Made by a program: the position numbers and the translations under genes
In this document: positions 16,942 through 25,433 of the stretch, piece by piece
How the letters are laid out: each line of letters starts with the position of its first letter
How positions within the stretch are numbered: position 1 is the stretch's first letter
Assembly (NCBI GenBank): GCA_020628645.1
Contig: JAHDES010000053.1
Location: forward strand, 1-42,302
DNA from: Saprospiraceae bacterium
GTDB lineage: Bacteria; Bacteroidota; Bacteroidia; Chitinophagales; Saprospiraceae
Direction: 5' to 3'
Length of the DNA stretch: 42,302 nucleotides
The notes under the pieces: generated by a model
The model's input: only the letters and a program-made list of their open reading frames with translations
What the model was told of the DNA's origin: nothing
Database searches by the model: none

Positions 16942-19900
16942 ATGGAAAATTTATTGAAAAATATTTTTAGAGAGTCTAGCTTCTTATTAGTTCTAGTTAT
17001 TTTTTGTTGGACAAATAGTCTGGCACAGGAAAATGAAAGCATAGATTTTAGCGAATATTGTGATGCTTGTGATTATATCGTTACCCCAGAAGGCGTTTAT
17101 GATCTTTCAGATGGAGATTGTTCCAATGAAACTTCTATTATCAATGTTTGTCCAAATGAAACCATTCGTATTCGAAGAGAACATTTAATAAATTTAGCAG
17201 AAGGTTCAATAATTTGTTTAAAAGGACATTTTGAATCAGAATTACAATTTTGGGATATCAGACCTTACATGGATCTGGTAACAGGTGAGCACGCTACTCA
17301 ATGTTTTGAAGGAACATATAACACGGATCATTACATACAAATTAGAAATATTGGTGGTCAAGTAACTATTCGATCTGAAACTAGTAATGCAATGACGTTT
17401 TTTGGTTCTCAATTTATTGAAATTACAGGATTGGATGATAACGAAAATTATGATTACGGAATAAAAATTGAAGAGGCTGGTTATCGGAGCGGAATGCAAG
17501 GAATAGCTATTGCAAATCAAAGTTCTTTCTTTCATATCCATCATGTGGAAATAGCCAATGTAGGATTTGCAGGTATTATGGCTAAAACAGATCCTAACTG
17601 TCAATCTCCAGATGATGCTATTACTTGTAATAATTTTACCATGTATGATATAGATATTCACGATAATTATATCCATGACGCAATTGGTGAAGCTATTTAT
17701 ATTGGTAATTCTTTCTTTTTAGGTCGAGTATGTCCAATTGAAGAAAACGAGGAAGAAAACGAGGAAGAAGATGAGGAAGAAGATGAGGAAGAAGTTATAT
17801 TATATCCACATTCTATAGAAGGAGTCAAAGTAAATAATAATATTATTGAACGAACAGGTTGGGATGGTTTACAAGTTGGTTGTGCCATAGGATGTACTAA
17901 GATATTTGGAAATATTATTCGGGATTATGGTTATTTTAATTTAATTGGACAAGCAAATGGTATTCAACTTGGATTAGGTACCAAAGATGCTTTTTGTTAT
18001 AATAATTTTATTGATAAAGGAAGTACAATTGGTACAGGAGATGCAGGTAATGGTATATTTTGTGCGGGGATGGGAGATAGTTATATTTATAATAATATAA
18101 TTATACAACCCAATGAATATGGTATCTACAGTAAAGAATCTATTACATTTAATGAATTTGATGGTTCCTGTGATTATACTTGTTGCTATGGAGAAGACCC
18201 ATTTAGTGATGCTAATGGTTCAGCTTTCATTCATAATACAATTATTCATCCTGGGGATGGAGGAATTAAAGTAGAAAATACTGCCTTAACAAATGGATAT
18301 GCTTACAACAATTTAATTATACGTGCTAATGGAGGTTTTTTTGCTGTACCGTCAGATTTCAGATATTGTTGTAATTGTGATGATAATATTGATGAATCTT
18401 GCAGTGTAGATGATTGTAATGATATAAATAGTCAAAATAATAGCTTACTCACTAGTAGTTGTGACTTATTTGTCAATCCTAGTCAAGGTAACTATACGCC
18501 TACAAATACAGCTTTATACAATCCTAATTCTATTCTTACTTCTTGTATAGAGGACGTAATATTACCAACTGATATTAACCTAAATCACGATTTTTTTGGA
18601 AATAGTCGATTAACTAATCCGTATTTTGGGGCAATACAATATGTACAAAATGCGGAACAGCAATTTGTAGATTGTAATCAATTAGAATGGATTCCGTCAG
18701 ATATCACAACGTATAGCAATACTTCTGAAACACAAACGCTTAACGCTATCTTTAATGAGGCTTCTTTATCCTTTAATGTTAACCTACAAGAACAATCCAA
18801 TAGGTATATTGGCTTTACAGAAACAGACGGAGCTACCACAGGAGATATTCTTTTTGGATATTCCATTGTGTGGGATAGTGGAGAACAGGCAAAAATATTT
18901 ATGGTGCATCCCGATGGAGATGGAAATCCTGATGAAACAGAGATAGATTTTGAGATTTCTTGCGAAAATGTACTCTTAGCATTGAATATCAATACTGACG
19001 GTTTAGTTAATTATGTTATCGATGGTACTATTATAGATCAGTTTGTAACATACAACGGTCAAACATTAAATTTAAATGCAACTATAAATGAAGTAATTCA
19101 AGGTCAAGGTACCATAAGCAATATTTCTTTATGTTATACAGAATTTGAAATTTATCCAGGTGCTAATAATCAGGAAATTAATACAGCTTGTCTTTCCTAT
19201 GAATGGGACGAACCTTCATGCAATGTATTGTATCCAGAAAATGTTACCAGTTTTACTTTGAAGAGAGAAGATTGTGACGATGATGATACAATAGATGATA
19301 ATGGATATGCATTATCCCTACTTAATGTAGCTATAGAAGAAGCATCCCTGTCTTGTATAATTTACACAAGTGATGAATCCAATAGATATATTGGATTTAT
19401 TGAAAATGGTATGTCTCCAACAGAAATAAACTTACGGTATGGTTATTCCATTCAACGAACTGATATGGGGCCCCAAATAAAAATTACCTATCCTGATGCA
19501 CAAGGCAATATAACAGAACATCCGTTATTAAATGTTGATGATTGTGAGGAAGTTAAATTACAGATCATTATGGAATCTAATAATCCTGTAAGATTTTTAG
19601 TTAATGATGTGGAAATAAATCTTACTAATATTTCTCCATATTCTGCAGAGTACTTGAATCTATTCGTAAAAATAGACCAAGCGACAAACCTAAATACTAA
19701 AATTGATAATATTGATTTTTGTATTCCAAACAACGATTGTTCACCTAATGAGGAGGATGAGTGTCAATATGTTGATTGGACAACTCAAAATATGTCTAGT
19801 ACAACAAATGGTACGCTTTCAACACTTGGATTAATTGGCGAGAATTGGGAAAGTGCAATAGCTTCTGCACCTGTAGAAGGGCAAATGAAAGGTAAGGTAT

Positions 19901-21192
19901 TAAAGTTTAATATAGATTTTAACACTTGGGAACGATCCTTTAAATGGATTGGCTTTGTAGCATCTAATTTTGTACCCAATTTAAATGTGATATCTGATGA
20001 AGATTTTGTATTTGGATTTAAGATACTCAAGCTGAATAGTTCTAGCCTTTCTATTTATTCTATTAATAATAACTCGTCTCCTAATTTTCTAAATTCAATA
20101 CCAATTGACAACCCAGACCCTAATGAGACTATTCCTTTTGAAATTCGTATTGCAGATGATGGCGTAGTAACTTATTATGTTGGGGATCAAATTGGTGCTC
20201 ATTCTGATGGATTTTATGATTGTCAAGATCTAAAATTGTATACTTATATTAAATTAGGAAATCTTAAAGATAAAGAAAATATAGAGGGTCTTGAATATTT
20301 AGAAGATGTAGAGCATTCTGCTTTTATCAATGATATTTCATTTTGTCCTAAAGATGTACTTCCCCCTGCAATTGACTGTTTTGATTACAAATGGACTACC
20401 CTTAAAGATTTAAATCAAAAGGGACAAAGTATCCTGCTTGCTGAAAATGCAACAGAAGGTTATGGTGCTGCACTTTTAGAAAAAGACTTATATGAAAAAA
20501 GTTTGTCATTTAATATTGACCACAGCGAAAAAGCTCATCGATGGATTGGTTTCGCTAGTTCTAATGCTCAATCTATAGATGATTTACAACATGGATTTTT
20601 AGTAAAATCAGAAGGAGAAAAACCAACTATTGTTTATACCATATCTCAGAATAGTAATGGTAAATTAGAGTATAGTCTTGTGGGCGAATTTAAAGAAAAT
20701 TTAAAACTTAGTCTAGATGTGAATAATCTAGGGGAAGTCGTCTATTTCGTAAATGGAGAAACTTACAAATCTTCAACTCAATATAGCGGAAAACCGTTAG
20801 ATTTATTTAGCCGTATTTTATTGAGTAGCGATGGCAAACAAGCAGGTATTTATACTGTTGATTTTTGTCCTATTCCAAAAGAAAAAGCTAAAACAACAAC
20901 ACCTACAAGTGAATTTCCTGAGAAATATCCTAGTATTTCTGAGATAGAAAGTGTTCCAAATCCATTTACCACTACCACTCAATTACAATTTTCCATAAAT
21001 CAAGTAGGTTGGTATCACATTCAAATGTATGATACAGTAGGTCGATTGGTACACGATGCTAAACAAAACCTTAATACTGGGAATCAAATATATTATATTC
21101 AAGATACTCATCTACCCCACAAGGGAGTATATTATGTGAGGATCATAGCACCTGATGGAATGATGAAGTCTATTCCAATTGTAAAACAATAG
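16942..21192 (+). CDS. Giant secreted beta-helix protein with four repeated domains and T9SS tail
   Basis: A 1416-residue secreted protein. The signal peptide is residues 1-28 (ending SLAQ). Residues of about 60-560 look like a right-handed parallel beta-helix, as in pectate-lyase-like folds, with repeated turns (FFHIHHVEIANVGFAGI, DIDIHDNYIHDAIGEAIYIG, GVKVNNNIIERTGWDGLQVG) and many cysteines. An acidic Glu/Asp/Asn tract sits at 267-284. Residues 581-1309 hold four copies of a domain I do not recognise (separate entry). The last 80 or so residues, from VPNPFTTTTQLQFSI to GVYYVRIIAPDG, are a type A T9SS sorting domain. A polysaccharide-binding or -cleaving surface role is plausible from the beta-helix, but no catalytic residues could be assigned. 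Transcription ends at the hairpin at 21203-21235. Confidence 0.85.
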   Translation: MENLLKNIFRESSFLLVLVIFCWTNSLAQENESIDFSEYCDACDYIVTPEGVYDLSDGDCSNETSIINVCPNETIRIRREHLINLAEGSIICLKGHFESELQFWDIRPYMDLVTGEHATQCFEGTYNTDHYIQIRNIGGQVTIRSETSNAMTFFGSQFIEITGLDDNENYDYGIKIEEAGYRSGMQGIAIANQSSFFHIHHVEIANVGFAGIMAKTDPNCQSPDDAITCNNFTMYDIDIHDNYIHDAIGEAIYIGNSFFLGRVCPIEENEEENEEEDEEEDEEEVILYPHSIEGVKVNNNIIERTGWDGLQVGCAIGCTKIFGNIIRDYGYFNLIGQANGIQLGLGTKDAFCYNNFIDKGSTIGTGDAGNGIFCAGMGDSYIYNNIIIQPNEYGIYSKESITFNEFDGSCDYTCCYGEDPFSDANGSAFIHNTIIHPGDGGIKVENTALTNGYAYNNLIIRANGGFFAVPSDFRYCCNCDDNIDESCSVDDCNDINSQNNSLLTSSCDLFVNPSQGNYTPTNTALYNPNSILTSCIEDVILPTDINLNHDFFGNSRLTNPYFGAIQYVQNAEQQFVDCNQLEWIPSDITTYSNTSETQTLNAIFNEASLSFNVNLQEQSNRYIGFTETDGATTGDILFGYSIVWDSGEQAKIFMVHPDGDGNPDETEIDFEISCENVLLALNINTDGLVNYVIDGTIIDQFVTYNGQTLNLNATINEVIQGQGTISNISLCYTEFEIYPGANNQEINTACLSYEWDEPSCNVLYPENVTSFTLKREDCDDDDTIDDNGYALSLLNVAIEEASLSCIIYTSDESNRYIGFIENGMSPTEINLRYGYSIQRTDMGPQIKITYPDAQGNITEHPLLNVDDCEEVKLQIIMESNNPVRFLVNDVEINLTNISPYSAEYLNLFVKIDQATNLNTKIDNIDFCIPNNDCSPNEEDECQYVDWTTQNMSSTTNGTLSTLGLIGENWESAIASAPVEGQMKGKVLKFNIDFNTWERSFKWIGFVASNFVPNLNVISDEDFVFGFKILKLNSSSLSIYSINNNSSPNFLNSIPIDNPDPNETIPFEIRIADDGVVTYYVGDQIGAHSDGFYDCQDLKLYTYIKLGNLKDKENIEGLEYLEDVEHSAFINDISFCPKDVLPPAIDCFDYKWTTLKDLNQKGQSILLAENATEGYGAALLEKDLYEKSLSFNIDHSEKAHRWIGFASSNAQSIDDLQHGFLVKSEGEKPTIVYTISQNSNGKLEYSLVGEFKENLKLSLDVNNLGEVVYFVNGETYKSSTQYSGKPLDLFSRILLSSDGKQAGIYTVDFCPIPKEKAKTTTPTSEFPEKYPSISEIESVPNPFTTTTQLQFSINQVGWYHIQMYDTVGRLVHDAKQNLNTGNQIYYIQDTHLPHKGVYYVRIIAPDGMMKSIPIVKQ
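17740..17793 (+). repeat. In-frame 12-bp tandem repeat encoding an acidic tract
   Basis: About 4.5 units of a 12-bp repeat, GAGGAAGAA plus AAC or GAT, encode residues 267-284 as repeated E-E-E-N then E-E-E-D. The unit length keeps frame whatever the copy number. It lies in a loop between beta-helix turns and probably varies in length between strains. Confidence 0.85.
18682..20868 (+). repeat. Four tandem copies of an unrecognised domain (protein level)
   Basis: Within the 1416-residue protein, copies run at residues 581-731, 754-927, 944-1135 and 1151-1309. Each starts with a Trp near the front (LEW, YEW, VDW, YKW). Each then has a strand pair such as LSFNV/LSFNID followed by RYIGF, RWIGF or KWIGF, then a G[FY]-x-[IV] strand, a strand with YF-x-NG or similar, and an ending ISFC, IDFC or VDFC. 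The pattern suggests a beta-sandwich with a conserved closing cysteine. The copies have diverged strongly at DNA level, so the duplication is old. Confidence 0.75.
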
Positions 21193-21202
21193 CTCTTCAT
21201 GC

Positions 21203-21241
21203 AATGCTCTAAGTTGAAAATTAACTTGGAGCATTTTTTAT
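21203..21241 (+). terminator. Intrinsic terminator of the 1416-residue protein gene
   Basis: 13-bp arms (AATGCTCTAAGTT / AACTTGGAGCATT, one G-U pair) around a 7-nt loop, followed by TTTTATT. The T-tract overlaps the stop codon of the convergent paaI gene. Confidence 0.85.
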
Positions 21242-21660
21242 TCCAACCATTTTTTGCTTGTTCGGTAAACCGTACCTTTAAATAAGGCTTTTAAAGTGCC
21301 ATCTTCGTGGTGAACCTCTACTTTATACACCCCAATTTTACTACTCAGACTTTCTTCTCTAGCAGTAGCAATAATGATATCGCCCAATTGAATAGGCTTG
21401 ACATGAGAAATGGACGTTTCAATCGAAACGGCTTTCCTTCCTTGTGAATTACAGGCGAAAGCGAGTGCACTATCTGCAAATGAAAAACTGATGCCACCAT
21501 GCGCTATACCAAAACCATTACACATTTCTTTTCGAATCGTCATTTGTAATTTAGAATAGCCAGCTCCTTCTTCAAGACGTTTAATCCCTAGCCATTGGCT
21601 ATAAAAATCATTTTCATACATGGCATCTATGATACGAGAAGCAAGCGATTTTTTAGACAT
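21238..21660 (-). CDS. paaI: PaaI-type acyl-CoA thioesterase
   Basis: A 140-residue single hotdog-fold thioesterase. It shares with E. coli PaaI the early AMYEND segment, the HGG motif (H54-G55-G56), the FADSALAFACNSQG helix with catalytic-type D63, and GVYKVEV. PaaI hydrolyses stalled (hydroxy)phenylacetyl-CoA thioesters to protect the coenzyme A pool. The ATG is 13 bp after the stop of paaH, so the two are co-transcribed. The other phenylacetate degradation genes are not in this window, so the thioester it acts on here may differ. Confidence 0.88.
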   Translation of the reverse strand: MSKKSLASRIIDAMYENDFYSQWLGIKRLEEGAGYSKLQMTIRKEMCNGFGIAHGGISFSFADSALAFACNSQGRKAVSIETSISHVKPIQLGDIIIATAREESLSSKIGVYKVEVHHEDGTLKALFKGTVYRTSKKWLE

Positions 21661-21673
21661 GAGAGAGATAAAA

Positions 21674-22834
21674 TTAATGTTTAAAAAAAGTGTGCTGATC
21701 TCTTGCCATTTTTCTTAGAATTGGACTACAACGGTAGCGATCTTCCAAATAGGTATGGTATAAATTATCTAATCTTTTTACACAATTATTAATGCCAATT
21801 TCATCTGCCCATTGTAATAATCCTTTTGGATAATTTACGCCTTTTGTCATGGCTAGATCAATATCTTTTTTAGAAGCAATATTTAAATATAGCGCATCTG
21901 CCGCTTCATTAATCAACATAATGACAATACGATTTACAATTTTTTGCCCTAACTCTCGATCTTCTTGAGCTTTTGGAGGTTCAGCTCCATCTTGATAATC
22001 ATAAAATCCTCGTCCACTTTTCCGACCCAAAAAACCAGCTTCTGCTAATCTTTTTTGAGTAAATGATGGTTTGTAACGAGGATCATAATAGAAGGCTTTG
22101 AAAACAGTTTCTGTTACAGTATAATTGACATCGTGCCCAATATAATCCATCAAGGTAAAGGGGCCCATACGAAAACCACCGATTTCTTTCATGGCCCAAT
22201 CTATCGTAGCGACATCAGCAATACCTTCTTCATAGATGCGTAAGGCTTCTCCATAAAAAGGACGTGCCACACGATTAACGATAAAACCAGGAGTATCTTT
22301 TGCTAAGACAGTAAGTTTACCCCAATTATCAATTAGCGATTGTGCCTTAGTTTTGACTTGTTGACTTGTTTGAATGGCAGGAATAATTTCTACCAATTTC
22401 ATGATTGGTGCAGGATTGAAAAAGTGAATTCCAATCACTCGTTCTGCATGTTCGCAAGCAGCAGCAATAGACGCTATGGAAAGAGATGAAGTGTTTGTGG
22501 CTAGAATACAATCTTTTCTGACGACATCTTCTAATTGTTCAAAAACGGCTTTTTTAATATCTAAATTTTCTATAATAGCTTCAATAATGATCCCACAATC
22601 TTTATAGGCATACATACTATCTACAAAATAGATGCGTCCAAAAATTGCTTTGGAATCGGCGTCGGTGAGACGACCTTTTTCAACGAGTCGATTTAGAATT
22701 TTTTGAAGTTGTTTACTGGCACGTTGAAGGGCATCAGGATTATTATCATATAAATAGACTTCATGTCCTGCTGTTGCAGCTACTTGAGCGATGCCACTTC
22801 CCATAGAACCACTTCCTAGTACACCTACTTTCAT
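21674..22834 (-). CDS. paaH: 3-hydroxyacyl-CoA dehydrogenase (PaaH/Hbd-like)
   Basis: A 386-residue NAD-dependent dehydrogenase that oxidises 3-hydroxyacyl-CoA; pairing with paaI suggests the 3-hydroxyadipyl-CoA step of phenylacetate degradation. The Rossmann motif GVLGSGSMGSGIAQ starts at residue 4, and IGIHFFNPAP carries the catalytic histidine H137. The C-terminal helical domain contains DTPGFIVNRV and the MGPFTLMDYIG phrase. I chose the ATG at 22834 over an upstream TTG at 22861. The TTG lies at the end of a terminator T-tract, and the ATG start puts the GxGxxG loop at the normal distance from the N-terminus. A short-chain Hbd-type role is the main alternative. Confidence 0.85.
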   Translation of the reverse strand: MKVGVLGSGSMGSGIAQVAATAGHEVYLYDNNPDALQRASKQLQKILNRLVEKGRLTDADSKAIFGRIYFVDSMYAYKDCGIIIEAIIENLDIKKAVFEQLEDVVRKDCILATNTSSLSIASIAAACEHAERVIGIHFFNPAPIMKLVEIIPAIQTSQQVKTKAQSLIDNWGKLTVLAKDTPGFIVNRVARPFYGEALRIYEEGIADVATIDWAMKEIGGFRMGPFTLMDYIGHDVNYTVTETVFKAFYYDPRYKPSFTQKRLAEAGFLGRKSGRGFYDYQDGAEPPKAQEDRELGQKIVNRIVIMLINEAADALYLNIASKKDIDLAMTKGVNYPKGLLQWADEIGINNCVKRLDNLYHTYLEDRYRCSPILRKMARDQHTFFKH

Positions 22835-22860
22835 TTTAGATCGTATTTGATTAGATGACA

Positions 22861-22904
22861 AAAATAAAAAAGCTAGTTGGAAAAATATCTCCCAACTAGC
22901 TTTT
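22861..22904 (-). terminator. Strong intrinsic terminator downstream of glyQS
   Basis: Perfect 13-bp arms (22868-22880 and 22892-22904, AAAAGCTAGTTGG and its complement) with an 11-nt loop. On the minus strand a TTATTTT tract follows directly. It ends transcription from glyQS only 27 bp before the paaH ATG. Confidence 0.88.
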
Positions 22905-22936
22905 CATTTGTTTAAATTAAAATTATGATCGTGAGC

Positions 22937-23027
22937 CGACTTGAAGTCGTCTTATGAATAGTTTTATTGCCTCTTTGATTGTCTAAAAATTAGACATTAG
23001 TGTTAGAGTGTACAATTTAGGTTGTAC
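22937..23027. promoter_or_regulatory. Cluster of three palindromes between glyQS and paaH
   Basis: Three perfect inverted repeats lie in about 90 bp: CGACTT-g-AAGTCG at 22937-22949, TGTCTAA-aaa-TTAGACA at 22980-22996, and GTACAA-tttagg-TTGTAC at 23010-23027. They lie downstream of the glyQS stop and upstream of paaH. They could be operators for paaH-paaI or RNA hairpins in the glyQS 3' end. Confidence 0.5.
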
Positions 23028-23032
23028 CACAA

Positions 23033-24586
23033 TTAAGCAACTTCTTCAACAACAGAAAATAAGTTTTTCATATCCACCCGTTCGCGTACCACTTGCTCAA
23101 TTTCATTGATGTGAATACGTTCTTGTTGTAAGGTATCTCTATCTCGAATAGTAACGGTATCATTTTCAAGGGTATCAAAATCAATTGTGATACAATAAGG
23201 TGTACCAATTGCATCTTGACGACGATAACGGCGACCAATCGCATCTTTTTCTTCGTATTGACAATTGAAATCTAAATTCAATTTCTTGAAAATAGCACGT
23301 GCTTTACTGGTCAATTCTGGCTTATTTTTCAATAAAGGTAGAACAGCCACTTTTACTGGAGCTAGAGATGGCGGAAGTTTCATCACTATACGAGTGGAAT
23401 CTTTACCATCAGCATCTGGTACAGTTTCTTCTTGTAAAGCATTACTAATCATTGCCAAAAACATACGATCACAACCGATCGAGGTCTCTAAAACATAAGG
23501 CACATAACTTTCCTGTTTTTCAGGATCAAAATATTGCAATTTCTTTCCAGAAAGTTTTTGATGTTCGCTCAAATCGAAGTCGGTACGGGAGTGAATACCT
23601 TCCAATTCACGGAAACCAAATGGAAACTGAAACTCAATATCTACGGCAGCATCTGCATAATGGGCTAAATTATCATGATCGTGATAACGTAATTTAGCAG
23701 AATCCGTTCCTAAGGCTTTATGCCAATTTAGGCGCGTTTCTTTCCAGTACTCATACCATTTTTGTTGCGTACCAGGTTGAATAAAAAACTGCATTTCCAT
23801 TTGTTCAAACTCACGCATACGAAAGATAAATTGTCGGGCGACGATTTCATTTCGAAATGCTTTACCAATTTGCGCAATACCAAATGGAATTTTTTGACGA
23901 GTTGATTTTTGAACATTTAAAAAATTAACAAAAATACCTTGAGCTGTCTCAGGACGAAGATAAAGCTTGCTTTCTTCTCCAGCGATATTTCCCAACTGAG
24001 TGGAGAACATTAAGTTAAATTGGCGTACTTCTGTCCAATTTCTAGAACCACTTTCAGGGCAAGCAATTTCTAATTCGGTAATCATATCACCCAAACCAGC
24101 CATATCGCCATTGCGCATGTGTTCGTTCATTCGCTTGAGGATGTCATCGATTTTAGCTTGTCGATCTAGTACTCGAGCATTGGTAGCTCGAAATTGTGCT
24201 TCATCAAAAGCATCACCAAAGCGTTTACGCGCTTTGGCTACATCCTTATTATTTTTCGCTTCTATCTTTTCGCAATACCCCTCAATCAATTGATCTGCGC
24301 GATAACGTTTTTTACTATCTTTATTATCTAACATGGGGTCATTGAACGCATCCACGTGTCCAGAAGCTTTCCATGTTTTAGGATGCATAAATATGGCAGC
24401 ATCTAAACCAACGATATTTTCATGCATTTGCACCATTGACATCCACCAATATTTTTTGATGTTATTTTTTAATTCTACACCATTGGGGCCATAATCATAG
24501 GTAGCGGCTAATCCATCATATATTTCACTTGATTGAAAAATAAAGCCGTATTCTTTACAATGTGCGATGAGTTTTTTGAAATCCAT
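23033..24586 (-). CDS. glyQS: Glycyl-tRNA synthetase, single-chain class II type
   Basis: A 517-residue cytoplasmic enzyme that charges tRNA-Gly. It is the homodimeric eukaryote/Thermus-like form, not the two-subunit GlyQ/GlyS form. The N-terminus (KLIAHCKEYGFIFQSSEIY, then DYGPNGVELKNNIK) is diagnostic. Motif 2 is IGKAFRNEI with the ATP-binding arginine, and motif 3 is the ETSIGCDRMFLAMI segment. The anticodon-binding domain covers about the last 110 residues (VKVAVLPLLKN onward). Length is normal. It stands alone, with a candidate promoter upstream at 24681-24688 and a strong terminator at 22861-22904. Confidence 0.97.
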   Translation of the reverse strand: MDFKKLIAHCKEYGFIFQSSEIYDGLAATYDYGPNGVELKNNIKKYWWMSMVQMHENIVGLDAAIFMHPKTWKASGHVDAFNDPMLDNKDSKKRYRADQLIEGYCEKIEAKNNKDVAKARKRFGDAFDEAQFRATNARVLDRQAKIDDILKRMNEHMRNGDMAGLGDMITELEIACPESGSRNWTEVRQFNLMFSTQLGNIAGEESKLYLRPETAQGIFVNFLNVQKSTRQKIPFGIAQIGKAFRNEIVARQFIFRMREFEQMEMQFFIQPGTQQKWYEYWKETRLNWHKALGTDSAKLRYHDHDNLAHYADAAVDIEFQFPFGFRELEGIHSRTDFDLSEHQKLSGKKLQYFDPEKQESYVPYVLETSIGCDRMFLAMISNALQEETVPDADGKDSTRIVMKLPPSLAPVKVAVLPLLKNKPELTSKARAIFKKLNLDFNCQYEEKDAIGRRYRRQDAIGTPYCITIDFDTLENDTVTIRDRDTLQQERIHINEIEQVVRERVDMKNLFSVVEEVA

Positions 24587-24680
24587 ATTAGAACTGTAAA
24601 TTATGTGTAGACAATAAAGAATTAGTTGGTAAACGATAAGTTTGATAAAAACGTTCCTAATTCTTATATGAAATTGGGTG

Positions 24681-24688
24681 CAAATTTA
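24681..24688 (-). promoter_or_regulatory. Candidate -7 element of glyQS
   Basis: CAAATTTA on the plus strand reads TAAATTTG on the minus strand, an exact TAnnTTTG match. It would give a leader of about 85-90 nt. No good -33 TTG was found at the usual spacing. Confidence 0.35.
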
Positions 24689-24792
24689 TCGAAAGCAATG
24701 CGTAATGAAAAGGATGTAAGATGAAAATGTAGTTTTGAGAAGTATATCGTTATAAAACATTAACAATTTAAAGATGAAAAGTGCCAGCTTTG

Positions 24793-24813
24793 TATTGGCG
24801 TAATATTGGCGTA
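24793..24813. repeat. Tandem 10-bp repeat TATTGGCGTA, 11-bp period
   Basis: Two exact copies (24793-24802 and 24804-24813) are separated by one A, so they face the same side of the helix. The GC content stands out from the surrounding AT-rich sequence. It may be a paired activator site for either divergent gene. Confidence 0.5.
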
Positions 24814-25246
24814 TTTTTGTAAATTATAATATTTGTATTTAAAAGTATAATGGTTTTAAATTTAAAATTTATATAATTTTTTGAAAAACAAATATTTAAA
24901 ATAGAAAAAGTGTATTTCTGTTTCTTATGAATATCTAACAAGATTTTCTTAAAAAGGTAGTTTTATTTGCTGTAATAATTTTATAATTATTGAATCTGAT
25001 GTATTGTTGAAGTGTTTGATTTTTATGGTGACGAAATATTGTAGTAGAAGATTCTTTTAATAAATAGCATAACTTTCCTTTCTTTGTTTTGTATACAAAC
25101 AGATTTCAAAATATAATTTTTTTTAGAGAAGATTTAACAAATAAATTTTCATAAATTGGAATCTGATTCTGTTTATACCACTCGACTAACTACATTGAAT
25201 TCCCAATTTTGAAAAATACTAAATAGAGATTTAGTTTTACTACCCA

Positions 25247-25422
25247 TTGATTTTTTTAATCAAAAACTATTTCTTTTCATTGATGTGATAAATCCATCAA
25301 TTCTATCAATTTGAAGTTTCATACATGAGTATTTGCTCCGATCTTCCTTTGGGAAGATTTGGGGCAATTATACGCTATAGACAATACAAGAAATTTTATA
25401 TCAAAACATTAGTTAACGTTAA
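25247..25422 (+). promoter_or_regulatory. Hairpin-rich susC leader
   Basis: Inverted repeats in order: TTGATT/AATCAA at 25247-25263, ATTGATG/CATCAAT at 25279-25301, ATCTTCC-tttg-GGAAGAT at 25341-25358, and the 10-bp palindrome TTAACGTTAA at 25413-25422, which ends 11 nt before the susC ATG. Some are probably in the transcribed leader. No exact TAnnTTTG was found nearby, so the transcription start is unknown. Confidence 0.45.
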
Positions 25423-25433
25423 ACAATTTTGGC

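Larger units (their letters stand above)
24587..25433. other. Long AT-rich divergent region upstream of susC, about 850 bp
   Basis: The longest gene-free stretch in the window, with glyQS reading left and susC reading right. It holds a minus-strand candidate promoter for glyQS, a tandem 10-bp repeat (24793-24813), and three hairpins plus a palindrome in the last 190 bp before susC. No tRNA, open frame or transposon remnant was seen. Bases of about 24830-25240 are very AT-rich with no distinct feature. Confidence 0.5.

Noticed and set aside
17697-17888. Minus-strand serine-rich frame opposite the acidic tract
   Set aside because: It is the antisense reading of the GAGGAAGAA repeat within a well-supported gene.
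22835-22861. TTG start of paaH adding nine residues
   Set aside because: The TTG sits at the end of the glyQS terminator T-tract, and the added residues precede the normal Rossmann start; the ATG at 22834 is better.
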